From Anaerolineaceae bacterium (GTDB taxonomy: Bacteria; Chloroflexota; Anaerolineae; Anaerolineales; Anaerolineaceae), in assembly GCA_011620555.1 (NCBI GenBank), contig WOYY01000058.1:52413-116412 (forward strand): 64,000 nt of DNA, in the 5' to 3' direction. Of the stretch, positions 36,403-45,123 are shown piece after piece; positions within the stretch are counted from its first letter, which is position 1, and each line of letters opens with the position of its first letter. The notes beneath the pieces were generated by a model. That model was not told the origin of the DNA and ran no database searches. It saw only the letters and a program-made list of their open reading frames with translations. The position numbers and the translations under genes were made by a program.

Positions 36403-36843
36403 ATGTTCCTGGGATATTATGAGCATAACATAGATGAGAAAGGGCGGATCACCATCCCCGCAGAATACCGCGAGGAACTCGGCGACCGCGTCGTCATCAC
36501 CCAGGGCTATGACGGAAACCTGCAGGCTCTCCCTCTGGAGCTGTACAAGTTGTTGGCTGAACGCATCCGCGGCATCAGCATCCTCGACCCGAACAGCCGC
36601 AGGCTCCGCAGGATCTTCTTTTCTTATGCAAAGGAGATTGAATTCGACAAAGCCGGTCGTGTTTTACTACCTGCCTTTCTGCGAGAGACTGCAAATCTCA
36701 AGGAAACGGCTGTTCTGGTTGGCAATGGGGAGTATTTTGAACTTTGGTCACCAGAAAACTGGCAGATTCAGCAGACGTCGCTGAATGATGTCGAAGCGAA
36801 TGAGCAACGGTTTGGCCCCCTGGATTTAACTACCCTACCGTGA
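36403..36843 (+). CDS. mraZ: Transcriptional regulator MraZ
   Basis: MraZ represses the division and cell-wall cluster, including its own gene. The 146-residue protein has two SpoVT/AbrB-like halves, each with the DxxGR signature: DEKGRITIP (about 11-19) and DKAGRVLLP (about 83-91). ATG 36403 begins with the canonical MFLGYYEHNIDEKGR; an in-frame GTG at 36331 falls inside the operator repeats and is rejected. Its stop overlaps the rsmH start. First gene of the dcw cluster. Confidence 0.95.
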   Translation: MFLGYYEHNIDEKGRITIPAEYREELGDRVVITQGYDGNLQALPLELYKLLAERIRGISILDPNSRRLRRIFFSYAKEIEFDKAGRVLLPAFLRETANLKETAVLVGNGEYFELWSPENWQIQQTSLNDVEANEQRFGPLDLTTLP

Positions 36844-37814
36844 ACGCGTCAGAACATGGCGGAGGAACAGTCGCCAGTCCCCCTGGCGATCAATTTCCCC
36901 ACCAACCAGTTCTTTACCAAGAAGTCCTGAATGCATTAGCGCCGCGGTCCGGAAGTTCCTATCTGGATGGGACGGTTGGCGCCGGCGGGCATGCTGAAGG
37001 CATTCTCCTGGCTTCAGCACCCCAGGGCAGGTTGCTCGGTCTTGACCTGGATCCGGAAGCGCTGGCGATCTCTCGTCAGCGTCTTTTCGCTTTTCAGGGC
37101 CGGGTTGTCATTCGTCAGGCGTCCTACCGGGATGCATCCACTGTTCTCCAGGAAATCGGATGGGGGTCAGTGGATGGAATCCTTCTGGATCTCGGCGTAT
37201 CATCGATGCAAGTCGACCGGCCGGAACGCGGTTTTTCGTTCCGGGAATCGGGTCCTTTGGATATGCGCTTCAATCCTGCCAGCGGCGCCACCGCCGCGGA
37301 CCTGGTCAACCTGCTGGATGAGAAATCCCTCGCCGACCTGATCTACGAATTCGGCGAAGAGCGCTATTCCAGGCGAATTGCCCGGGCGATCGTCGCCGCC
37401 AGACCCTTCCAGACGACCGGAAAGCTGGCCGAAGTGATCGAGAAGGCGGTGCCCGGTGGATATGACCCCCATATCCATCCTGCCACCCGGACCTTCCAGG
37501 CCCTGCGGATCGCCACCAACCAGGAGCTGGAAACGATCTCAGAAGCCCTGCCGGCGCTGACAAACTCTCTAGCCCCGGGCGGAAGGATTGCCATCATCAG
37601 CTTCCATTCGCTTGAAGACCGCCTGGTCAAGCAGTTCTTCAGACAGGAAAGCAGGGATTGCATCTGCCCTCCCGAGCAGCCGGTCTGCACCTGCGAACAC
37701 ACCGCGACCCTCAAAGTGCTGACCCGCAAGCCGATCGTCGCCTCAGAGCAGGAGATTAATGTTAACCCCCGGTCTCGGAGCGCTAAACTCCGAGTTGCCG
37801 AGAAAATTAAATAG
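36840..37814 (+). CDS. rsmH: 16S rRNA m4C1402 methyltransferase
   Basis: Methylates N4 of C1402 in the decoding centre using SAM. The 324-residue protein has HQPVLYQEVL near 21, the SAM motif YLDGTVGAGGHAE at about 41-53, DLGVSSMQVDRPERGFSFR and SFHSLEDRLVKQFF, all MraW/RsmH signatures. Translation starts at GTG 36840, which overlaps the mraZ TGA, so coupling is likely. Second gene of the dcw cluster, the standard place. Confidence 0.95.
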   Translation: MNASEHGGGTVASPPGDQFPHQPVLYQEVLNALAPRSGSSYLDGTVGAGGHAEGILLASAPQGRLLGLDLDPEALAISRQRLFAFQGRVVIRQASYRDASTVLQEIGWGSVDGILLDLGVSSMQVDRPERGFSFRESGPLDMRFNPASGATAADLVNLLDEKSLADLIYEFGEERYSRRIARAIVAARPFQTTGKLAEVIEKAVPGGYDPHIHPATRTFQALRIATNQELETISEALPALTNSLAPGGRIAIISFHSLEDRLVKQFFRQESRDCICPPEQPVCTCEHTATLKVLTRKPIVASEQEINVNPRSRSAKLRVAEKIK

Positions 37815-37828
37815 TTGGAAGTATTAAG

Positions 37829-38302
37829 ATGAAAAAGCGCCTCTTACAAGCCTATAAGCAAGCCCCCTGGCGAGTCCAACTGCAATGGATTGGCCTGTTT
37901 CTGCTTGCTGTGGTCGTGGTCGCCACGGTCACGGGCCTGTATCTCAACATCAACGCCAAAGCGGCGGCGGCCGGCCGCAATGTGCAATGGCTGGAGAGCG
38001 ACATCGAAGATATCACCGCCGAGATCTCCGACCTCACCACCAAGCTGGCCAAGGCGCAATCCACTGATAAAATGATGGCTCGGGCCGAAGAGCTGGGTTT
38101 TCACCTGCTCGACCCCGAAACAGCCGTTTATATTGAAGTCCCCGGCTTCAATCCCGATGCGGAAGTCGTTCTGGCCCCCCCGCGGTCGAAGGTCATCATT
38201 GATACGCCTATCGTGCAGGATTCTTACAAATCCTCCCTCTGGGATTGGTTCGTGAAGAATATCTGGCAGGTCAGCGACGGCGCGGAAGGGGAACTGAGAT
38301 GA
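37829..38302 (+). CDS. ftsL: FtsL-like cell-division membrane protein
   Basis: A 157-residue bitopic protein: basic cytoplasmic end (1-17), one transmembrane helix at about 20-42, then a coiled-coil heptad region at about 48-82 (QWLESDIEDITAEISDLTTK), then a C-terminal tail ending in a Trp-rich segment. Sequence is poorly conserved, as usual for FtsL, so the name rests on topology and on its place between rsmH and ftsI. FtsL links FtsQ/FtsB to FtsWI at the septum. Its stop overlaps the ftsI start (ATGA). Confidence 0.75.
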   Translation: MKKRLLQAYKQAPWRVQLQWIGLFLLAVVVVATVTGLYLNINAKAAAAGRNVQWLESDIEDITAEISDLTTKLAKAQSTDKMMARAEELGFHLLDPETAVYIEVPGFNPDAEVVLAPPRSKVIIDTPIVQDSYKSSLWDWFVKNIWQVSDGAEGELR

Positions 38303-40083
38303 AACCTCCCTTCTACACCCGTTACCTGGCCCTGATGGTGATCTGCGCCATCCTCGGCGCTGGAATTGTTATCCAGATGATCCGGATCAATTACAGCAAC
38401 AGCGCCCAGGAGCTGATCGCCAAATCTGAGAATTATCAGGGCGTCAACGAGACCATCTACCCTCCCCGCGGCACGATCTATGACCGCACCGGGCACGTGC
38501 TGGCGACCAACCAAATCGCCTACGAAGTGGGCATCGACCTGAAATTCGTCACCGACCCCGAATCGATCGCATTCTCCGCGGCCAGCCTGCTGGACCTGAA
38601 CTACGCGGATGTCTTTGCCCAGGCCAGCACACCTCAAAGCGGGGAGGACGAGAACCGTTACTTCGTCCTCGCGAGCTATGTGGATGAAGAAAAGATCGCG
38701 GAGCTGCAGGCGCTGAAAGAAAATTACGCCGACCGCCGCGCCGAACAGGGCACATCCACCCCCAGTCTGAGCGGCCTGGTTTGGACAAGCATGGAACAGC
38801 GGGCCTACCCCGAAGGGAAGCTGGCCGCCAACGTGCTTGGATTTTACAACTACTTCTCCCGGGAATCGGCTCAGGGCGTCTATGGCGTTGAAGAAACCTA
38901 TAACCGCTTGCTGACCGGCCAGCCGGAGAATGTCTTCATGTCCAATGACCCCTATCTGGTGGAAGCGCTGCCAGAGATTGACACCGGCGCCAGCCTGATC
39001 CTGACCATCGACCGCGAAATTCAGGCGATGGTTGAAGAGGAACTGGCGGATGCGATCGACTGGTCCGGCGCCGAAGGCGGCACGATCATCGTCTACGATC
39101 CCGAAACCGGCGAGATCCCGGCAATGGCCAGCACACCAACTTTTGACCCCAACCAATATTGGACCTACGACGAGACCTTCCCCAACCCCACCCCTTATAA
39201 CAAGGCGATCGGGGCTGCCTATGAACCGGGTTCCGTCTTCAAAGTCATCACCATGGCGGCCGCCCTTGATAGCGGCGCCGTGGAACCGACAACCACCTAT
39301 GAAGACACCTACGGCGTCTTCTGGGTGGAAAACACCTGGCCGATCTACAACTGGGATGGCGGCGCCTGGGGTGAGCAGGACATGACGGGCTGTATGCAGC
39401 ACTCGCTGAATGTCTGCCTGGCTCACATCGCCGTGGACCTGTTGGGCGAAGAGGATTTTTACAAATACGTTCAGGCCTTCGGCTTTGGCCGCAGCACAGG
39501 GATTGACCTGGCGGGCGAGGCCAATTTCCCCCTGCGCCTGCCGGACAACAACCAGTGGGTGGTTGTTGACCTGGCGACGAACTCCTTTGGCCAGGGCATT
39601 GCGGTCACGCCCATCCAAATGGTCACAGCGGTCGGCGCCATCGCCAATGATGGGCAAATGCTGGTCCCCCATGTCGTTCGCAGCGTGATCGATGGCAACC
39701 AGCAATATGCTGTCAGCCCGCAGGTAATGGGCAACCCCATCTCCGCTGAGACGGCCAAAACTCTCACCAGTATGCTGACGGTCGCTCTGGAAGAGGAAGC
39801 CTCCCAGGCGCTGGTCGAAGGTTACAGCCTGGCCGGAAAAACCGGCACTGCTGAGATCCCGACGGAACTGGGCTATACCAGCACCCAAACCAACACCTCT
39901 TTCGTCGGCTGGGGTCCTTCGGATGATCCGCAATTTGTCGTTTATATCTGGCTTGAAAAACCCAGCATCTCAAAATGGGGTTCGGAAGTCGCCGCCCCTG
40001 TTTTCCGAAATGTGGTTGAAAAACTGGTCGTTTTGATGAAAATTCCCCCGGACAGCGTCCGGATGGAAATCAGCGCGAACTAA
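38299..40083 (+). CDS. ftsI: Peptidoglycan transpeptidase, FtsI/PBP2B-type
   Basis: Class B penicillin-binding protein that crosslinks septal peptidoglycan. The 594-residue protein has one N-terminal membrane anchor (about 8-28), the dimerisation/pedestal domain from PPRGTIYDRTGHVLA near 55, and a transpeptidase domain. Its active-site motifs are Ser312-x-x-Lys315 (GSVFK), Ser369-Leu-Asn371 and Lys514-Thr-Gly (KTGTAEIP). No C-terminal PASTA domain is present. ATG 38299 overlaps the ftsL stop. Located in the usual ftsL-ftsI order, but next comes murF rather than murE. Confidence 0.93.
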   Translation: MKPPFYTRYLALMVICAILGAGIVIQMIRINYSNSAQELIAKSENYQGVNETIYPPRGTIYDRTGHVLATNQIAYEVGIDLKFVTDPESIAFSAASLLDLNYADVFAQASTPQSGEDENRYFVLASYVDEEKIAELQALKENYADRRAEQGTSTPSLSGLVWTSMEQRAYPEGKLAANVLGFYNYFSRESAQGVYGVEETYNRLLTGQPENVFMSNDPYLVEALPEIDTGASLILTIDREIQAMVEEELADAIDWSGAEGGTIIVYDPETGEIPAMASTPTFDPNQYWTYDETFPNPTPYNKAIGAAYEPGSVFKVITMAAALDSGAVEPTTTYEDTYGVFWVENTWPIYNWDGGAWGEQDMTGCMQHSLNVCLAHIAVDLLGEEDFYKYVQAFGFGRSTGIDLAGEANFPLRLPDNNQWVVVDLATNSFGQGIAVTPIQMVTAVGAIANDGQMLVPHVVRSVIDGNQQYAVSPQVMGNPISAETAKTLTSMLTVALEEEASQALVEGYSLAGKTGTAEIPTELGYTSTQTNTSFVGWGPSDDPQFVVYIWLEKPSISKWGSEVAAPVFRNVVEKLVVLMKIPPDSVRMEISAN

Positions 40084-40093
40084 AGGACGGATT

Positions 40094-41515
40094 GTGATCC
40101 AACTCAACGACATCATTGTCGCCCTCAAGAAACAAGCAATCGCCCCGCTGGATGCAAAGCTCACCCAGGCGGTGATCGATTCGCGTGAGGCGACCCCCGG
40201 CAGCTTGTTCATTGCCCTGCCAGGTGAAAACGTGGATGGGCACGATTATGTTCAGGCCGCCTTTGAAAGGGGCGCGATTGCCGCCCTGGTGGACAAGGAC
40301 CTGGGAGAGGAATTTAACATTCTGGATCTGCGCCTCGGCCAGCCCCTGCCAACCGCCTCAGAGATCCACTTTCCGCTTTGCTTGCGGGTTGAAGATTCGC
40401 TCAGCGCCTTGCAGGCGATTGCGGCCCATTGGCGCCGGGCGCATAATATCCGGGTGATCGGGATCACCGGCAGCGTGGGCAAGACCTCCACCAAGGAGCT
40501 GATCGCTTCCCTCCTGGCGCAGAATTACACTGTCCTGAAAAATGTCGGCAACCGCAACAATGAGATCGGCCTGCCGCTGACCCTCCTGGAACTCGGCCCC
40601 CAGCACGATTATGCCGTTTTGGAAATGGGTTTCTATGTCCCGGGCGAGATCCGCCTGCTCTGCGAGATCGCTCAGCCCCAGATCGGCGTGGTGACCAATA
40701 TCGGCACCGTCCATGCGGAGCGGGCTGGCTCTCAAAAGATCATTGCCAGGGGCAAGGCCGAACTGGTCGAATCCCTGCCGGATTCGCCTGAGGGTGTCGC
40801 CATTCTGAACATGGACGACCCCTGGGTGCTGTACATGCTCGGAAAGACCCGGGCAAAAGTCTTTTCCTACGGGATCAAAGGCGATGCAGACCTCTCCGCC
40901 AGCCAGATCCAATCGCTGGGGCTGGATGGGATCACCTGCGTGCTAAGTTATCAGGGCGTCGACCACAAGATCCACTCCCCGCTGATGGGCGAATTTTCAA
41001 TCTACACCCTGCTCAGGGCTGCTGCCGTGGGCCTCGCTGTGGGTTTAGATTGGCCGACAATCGAAAGCGGACTGGCGAATGCCCAGGTCAATATCCGCAT
41101 GCGCCGGGTGGACCTGCCCGGCGGCATCACCATCCTCGATGACACCTACAACGCCGCCCCCGAATCGACCACAGCCGCCCTCGAATTACTGCGGGACCTG
41201 CCAGGCAGGCGGGTTGCCATCCTGGGCGATATGCTCGAACTCGGCCAATATGAGATTTCCGGGCACCAATCCGTCGGCAAGGTCGCAGCTGCCGCTGCAG
41301 ACCAGTTGATCCTGGTGGGTGAACGCTCAAAAGCGACCGCCCAGGCCGCCCTGGAAAACGGCTTCAATGAATCAAACCTGCAGTGGTATCCCGATTCACA
41401 GACCGCCTGCGAAGCGGCAACAAAACTGGTCCAGAGCGGTGACACCATCCTGATCAAAGGATCGAACAGCATGCGAATGAACAAGATTCTGGCCGCATTG
41501 GAAGGAAGTAAATAA
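40094..41515 (+). CDS. murF: UDP-MurNAc-tripeptide:D-Ala-D-Ala ligase MurF
   Basis: Adds D-Ala-D-Ala to the UDP-MurNAc-tripeptide. The 473-residue Mur ligase has the ATP loop GITGSVGKTSTKE at about 124-136, EMGFYVPGEI, and the C-terminal MurF-type motif DDTYNAAPES with GDMLELG; the MurE-type DDYAHTP is absent, so it is MurF and not MurE. Start codon is GTG 40094 with AAAGGACGG upstream. The stop overlaps mraY (TAATG). Confidence 0.94.
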   Translation: MIQLNDIIVALKKQAIAPLDAKLTQAVIDSREATPGSLFIALPGENVDGHDYVQAAFERGAIAALVDKDLGEEFNILDLRLGQPLPTASEIHFPLCLRVEDSLSALQAIAAHWRRAHNIRVIGITGSVGKTSTKELIASLLAQNYTVLKNVGNRNNEIGLPLTLLELGPQHDYAVLEMGFYVPGEIRLLCEIAQPQIGVVTNIGTVHAERAGSQKIIARGKAELVESLPDSPEGVAILNMDDPWVLYMLGKTRAKVFSYGIKGDADLSASQIQSLGLDGITCVLSYQGVDHKIHSPLMGEFSIYTLLRAAAVGLAVGLDWPTIESGLANAQVNIRMRRVDLPGGITILDDTYNAAPESTTAALELLRDLPGRRVAILGDMLELGQYEISGHQSVGKVAAAAADQLILVGERSKATAQAALENGFNESNLQWYPDSQTACEAATKLVQSGDTILIKGSNSMRMNKILAALEGSK

Positions 41516-42510
41516 TGGAAAACACCTCCGTTATCATCGCCGTCAGCGGTCTGAGCTTCTTGATGACCATCATTTGGGGGGATCCGCTCATCCGGCTGCT
41601 CAAGGCCAGGCGGATCGGCAAGATCGTGCGCGAGGATGGGCCGGATCAGCACATTGTCAAAATGGGCACGCCAACCATGGGCGGGATCATGTTTATGATC
41701 CCGGTCACCCTGCTGACCATTCTCTTCAATGCAGTCTCCATCTTCGGCTTCAACCTGTTGGGCCGCTCGGTCCTGCTGCCCCTCTTCACGATGTGGGCCT
41801 ATGCCCTGCTGGGCATGATTGATGACTGGGAGGGTGTTCGCGGCCCCCGGCGCGGCCTTGGGATGCGCGCCATCACCAAGTTCATCATCCAGGTGATCTT
41901 TGCCGTTGTGATCGCCTTTGCCCTGCGCGACCTGCTCAAGGTGCCCCAGCTCTACTGGTTCACCGCCGAAGAAGTGATCAATCTCGGCCCTTTCTATATT
42001 CCGGTCGCGGTTTTCATCATTGTCGGCATGTCCAATGCGGTGAATTTCACCGATGGGCTGGATGGGCTGGCCGGGTTGATCGCCGCCACGGCCTTTGCCG
42101 CTTTTGGCACGGTCGCTCTGGTGCAGGGACAAAGTTTCCTCGCCCGCTTCTGCTTCTCACTGGTCGGCGCCTTGTTCGGCTTCCTCTGGTTCAATGTCCA
42201 CCCCGCTCAGCTTTTCATGGGCGATACCGGCTCCTTAGCCCTCGGCGCCACCTTGGGCGTCGTCGCCCTGATGACCGGCCAGTGGCTGATCATTCCCCTG
42301 ATCGCCGTCATCCCCGTGAGCGAAGCGCTGAGCGTCGTGATCCAAGTTGTGTATTTCAAAATTACCAAAGGGAAGCGTTTCTTCCGGATGGCCCCTCTCC
42401 ATCATCATTTCGAGCTGTTGGGATGGAGCGAGACCCAGGTCGTCCAGCGTTTTTGGTTGATCAGTCTTATTTTTGCAATGTTGGGTATTGCCCTGATCCT
42501 GGTGGAGTGA
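41515..42510 (+). CDS. mraY: Phospho-MurNAc-pentapeptide transferase MraY
   Basis: Transfers phospho-MurNAc-pentapeptide to undecaprenyl phosphate, forming lipid I. The 331-residue integral membrane protein has about 9-10 hydrophobic helices, the catalytic-loop motif VNFTDGLDGLAG near 173-184, GDTGSLALGA near 238 and the C-terminal HHHFE motif in MAPLHHHFELLGW. Its ATG overlaps the murF stop and murD starts 4 bases after its stop, so translation is tightly linked. Confidence 0.96.
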   Translation: MENTSVIIAVSGLSFLMTIIWGDPLIRLLKARRIGKIVREDGPDQHIVKMGTPTMGGIMFMIPVTLLTILFNAVSIFGFNLLGRSVLLPLFTMWAYALLGMIDDWEGVRGPRRGLGMRAITKFIIQVIFAVVIAFALRDLLKVPQLYWFTAEEVINLGPFYIPVAVFIIVGMSNAVNFTDGLDGLAGLIAATAFAAFGTVALVQGQSFLARFCFSLVGALFGFLWFNVHPAQLFMGDTGSLALGATLGVVALMTGQWLIIPLIAVIPVSEALSVVIQVVYFKITKGKRFFRMAPLHHHFELLGWSETQVVQRFWLISLIFAMLGIALILVE

Positions 42511-42514
42511 ACTG

Positions 42515-43906
42515 ATGACAGATTGGACTGGAAAACAAGTGGTGATGATTGGCGCAGCCCGCCAGGGCTTGGCGCTTTCACGCTACCTGGCCCAAAAAGG
42601 TGCCAAAGTTATCCTCAATGATCGCCGGGAGGACAGCCTTTTGGCGGACGCCAAACAAGAGCTGGCCGACCTGGATATCACCTGGGTCACCGGCGCTCAT
42701 CCCCTGGAAATCCTCGATGGCGCCGATCTGGTCTGCCTGTCGGGCGGGGTCTCCCTGGATCTGTCCCTGGTGTTGGAAGCGGAAAGCCGGGGAATCCCGC
42801 TTTCCAATGATTCGCAGATCTTTTTGGAAGAAGCCCCCTGCCCCGTGATCGGGATCACCGGTTCCGCCGGCAAATCCACCACGACTGCCCTGGTCGGCGA
42901 GATCGCCCGGCTGCACTACGAAATGCGCAAACCCAATAACCGAGCCTGGGTGGGCGGCAACATTGGCAACCCCCTGATCCAGCATCTGGACGAGATGCAA
43001 GAGGGAGATATCGCCGTGATGGAACTTTCCAGCTTCCAACTGGAGATCATGACCAAATCTCCTCATATCGCCGTCATCCTGAACCTGACGCCCAACCACC
43101 TGGATCGGCATAAGACGATGGCCGCCTACACCTCGGCCAAGGCGCACATCCTGACCCATCAAGGGCCGGATGACATCGCGATCCTCAATCGGGATGATAT
43201 CCAATCCCGCAAAATCTACAACGAAGTCAAAGGGCGTTTGATCACCTTTGGCTTGAACGAACCTTACAACAAACAAGACGCCACCTTCCAAAAAAGGGAC
43301 AAGCTCTACCTGCGGGCCAGCGGCCAGATCGCCAAGATCATCAAAACGGACCAGATCAGCCTGCCCGGCACCCACAATCTCTACAACGTGCTGGCTGCGA
43401 TTGCGATCTCGGCTGCGGCCTCCTTCTCGATGCAGGCCCTCTATGAAGGCATTGTCCAATTCAAGGGCATAGCCCACCGCCTGGAATTCGTCCGGGAATG
43501 GGGCGGCGCGGAATGGTACAACGACTCCATCGCCACCACGCCGGAACGCTCGATGGCTGCGATCAACGCCTTTGACCAGCCAATTGTCCTGCTGGCCGGC
43601 GGACGGGACAAAGACCTGCCCTGGGAAAAATTCGCCGACCTGGTGCACCAAAAGGTGGACCACCTGGTGCTCTTTGGCGAATGCGCGGACCTGATCGACC
43701 ATGCGGTCGGCGAAGCCATCCCGAACCAAAGGCCCTATACGATTGACCGCTGCGACGGTCTGGAAGAAGCTGTCCAAAAAGCGGCGGAACGGGTGGAACC
43801 GGGAGATGTGGTCCTGCTCTCCCCCGGCGGCACCAGTTTTGATGAATTTATTGATTTCGAAGAGCGTGGAAAGCGATTCACACAATGGGTGAAGGAACTT
43901 ACGTAA
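42515..43906 (+). CDS. murD: UDP-MurNAc-L-alanine:D-glutamate ligase
   Basis: Adds D-glutamate in the second step of stem-peptide assembly. The 463-residue protein has the MurD-type N-terminal Rossmann start (IGAARQGLALSRYLA), ATP loop GITGSAGKSTTTAL at about 112-125, the ELSSFQLE motif, LTPNHLDRH and a C-terminal GGRDKDLPWE. This is in line with MurD and distinct from MurC (also present). Confidence 0.95.
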   Translation: MTDWTGKQVVMIGAARQGLALSRYLAQKGAKVILNDRREDSLLADAKQELADLDITWVTGAHPLEILDGADLVCLSGGVSLDLSLVLEAESRGIPLSNDSQIFLEEAPCPVIGITGSAGKSTTTALVGEIARLHYEMRKPNNRAWVGGNIGNPLIQHLDEMQEGDIAVMELSSFQLEIMTKSPHIAVILNLTPNHLDRHKTMAAYTSAKAHILTHQGPDDIAILNRDDIQSRKIYNEVKGRLITFGLNEPYNKQDATFQKRDKLYLRASGQIAKIIKTDQISLPGTHNLYNVLAAIAISAAASFSMQALYEGIVQFKGIAHRLEFVREWGGAEWYNDSIATTPERSMAAINAFDQPIVLLAGGRDKDLPWEKFADLVHQKVDHLVLFGECADLIDHAVGEAIPNQRPYTIDRCDGLEEAVQKAAERVEPGDVVLLSPGGTSFDEFIDFEERGKRFTQWVKELT

Positions 43907-45123
43907 ACCAGTCCAAGCCGAAAATGGGCAACTCCCGGTCTCTCCGGCTGCCCTTTGACGTCCCGATGCTCCTGATCGTGATCGTCCTGCTTGTCTTTGG
44001 CTTGCTGATGGTCTACTCCGCAAGCTGGGATTTCTCCATTGCCATGGGCGAGGTGCCGACCTACCTCTTCGGCAGGCAGGTCCTCTGGGTGTTCCTCGGT
44101 CTGATCGCGGCCGTGGTGACCAGCCTGATTAACTACCACAATTACCAGAAGATCCTGGTCCCCCTGGGAGTGGGCACCCTGGTACTGCTGGTGGCCGTGC
44201 TGGTGGTCAATGATGCCGCCGGTAATGACGTCACCCGCAACCTGCTGGGGGGATCCATCCAGCCCTCCGAGATGGCCAAAGCCGTGATTGTGATCTACCT
44301 CTCCTTCTGGCTCGATCGCCGCAAGGACACTCTGAATGACATGCAGCTGGGGTATATCCCCCTGATTATGATCCTCGGTATCACCTTTGCTTTGATCTTT
44401 CTCCAGCCCGACCTCAGCGCCGCCATCACTGTCTTTTTGCTGGGCGTGAGCCTTTTCTTCCTGGCCGGCGGCGACTGGAAAGTAATTCTGCTGGTCTTCG
44501 TGGCGGTGCTGCTGGTCGGCCTCCCGATGATGTACCTCTACCCCACCGGGCGGGCGAGGATCACCTCCTATCTGACCGGCCTCAATAACCCCCTGCAGAG
44601 CAGCTATCACATCCAGCGCACTCTGGAAGCGGTCGTCAAAGGCGGTTGGTTTGGCGTCGGGATCGGCCAGGCCGACACCAAGTTCACCGGGCTGCCTCTG
44701 GCGCCGACGGACAGCATCTTTGCCGTCATCGCGGAAGAAACGGGCATCCTGGGCGGCCTTTTCCTGGCCCTGATGTTCGTCCTCCTGATCTGGCGGGGCC
44801 TGGTGATCGCCAAAAACGCCCCGGACCAGTTGGGTTCGATGCTCGCTTTCGGGTTGACGATCTGGATCGGGATCGAAGCCCTGATGAACATGGCGGTGAT
44901 CGTGGGCCTGATGCCCTTCACGGGAAACGCACTGCCGCTGATCAGCGCTGGTGGTTCCAGTATGCTCGTGACCCTGACATCACTTGGCATTGTGATGAAT
45001 GTATCGAAAGTTTCAGCGGAAAAGAAAACTGAGGAAAGGAGTTCCCATAGTGCGGTTGTTGATCTGCGCCGGCGGGACGGGCGGGGGAGTGTATCCCGCC
45101 GAAACCGTTCTCGACGCGCTTGA
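43885..45123 (+). CDS. ftsW: Septal peptidoglycan polymerase FtsW
   Basis: SEDS-family glycosyltransferase that polymerises lipid II at the septum with FtsI. The 412-residue protein has about ten membrane helices. Diagnostic segments are LLMVYSASW, LLGGSIQPSEMAKAVIVIYL, the LQPDLSAAITVF loop and the C-terminal MPFTGNALPLISAGGSSML signature. It overlaps murD by 22 bases, and its last 25 residues, a very basic Arg/Ser tail, overlap the start of murG by 74 bases. The start could be inside (ATG 43924), since the first residues are not conserved. Confidence 0.94.
   Translation: MGEGTYVNQSKPKMGNSRSLRLPFDVPMLLIVIVLLVFGLLMVYSASWDFSIAMGEVPTYLFGRQVLWVFLGLIAAVVTSLINYHNYQKILVPLGVGTLVLLVAVLVVNDAAGNDVTRNLLGGSIQPSEMAKAVIVIYLSFWLDRRKDTLNDMQLGYIPLIMILGITFALIFLQPDLSAAITVFLLGVSLFFLAGGDWKVILLVFVAVLLVGLPMMYLYPTGRARITSYLTGLNNPLQSSYHIQRTLEAVVKGGWFGVGIGQADTKFTGLPLAPTDSIFAVIAEETGILGGLFLALMFVLLIWRGLVIAKNAPDQLGSMLAFGLTIWIGIEALMNMAVIVGLMPFTGNALPLISAGGSSMLVTLTSLGIVMNVSKVSAEKKTEERSSHSAVVDLRRRDGRGSVSRRNRSRRA

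Noticed and set aside
38224..39933. Open frame of 569 codons on the minus strand opposite ftsI
   Set aside because: Antisense shadow of ftsI; no recognisable protein features.
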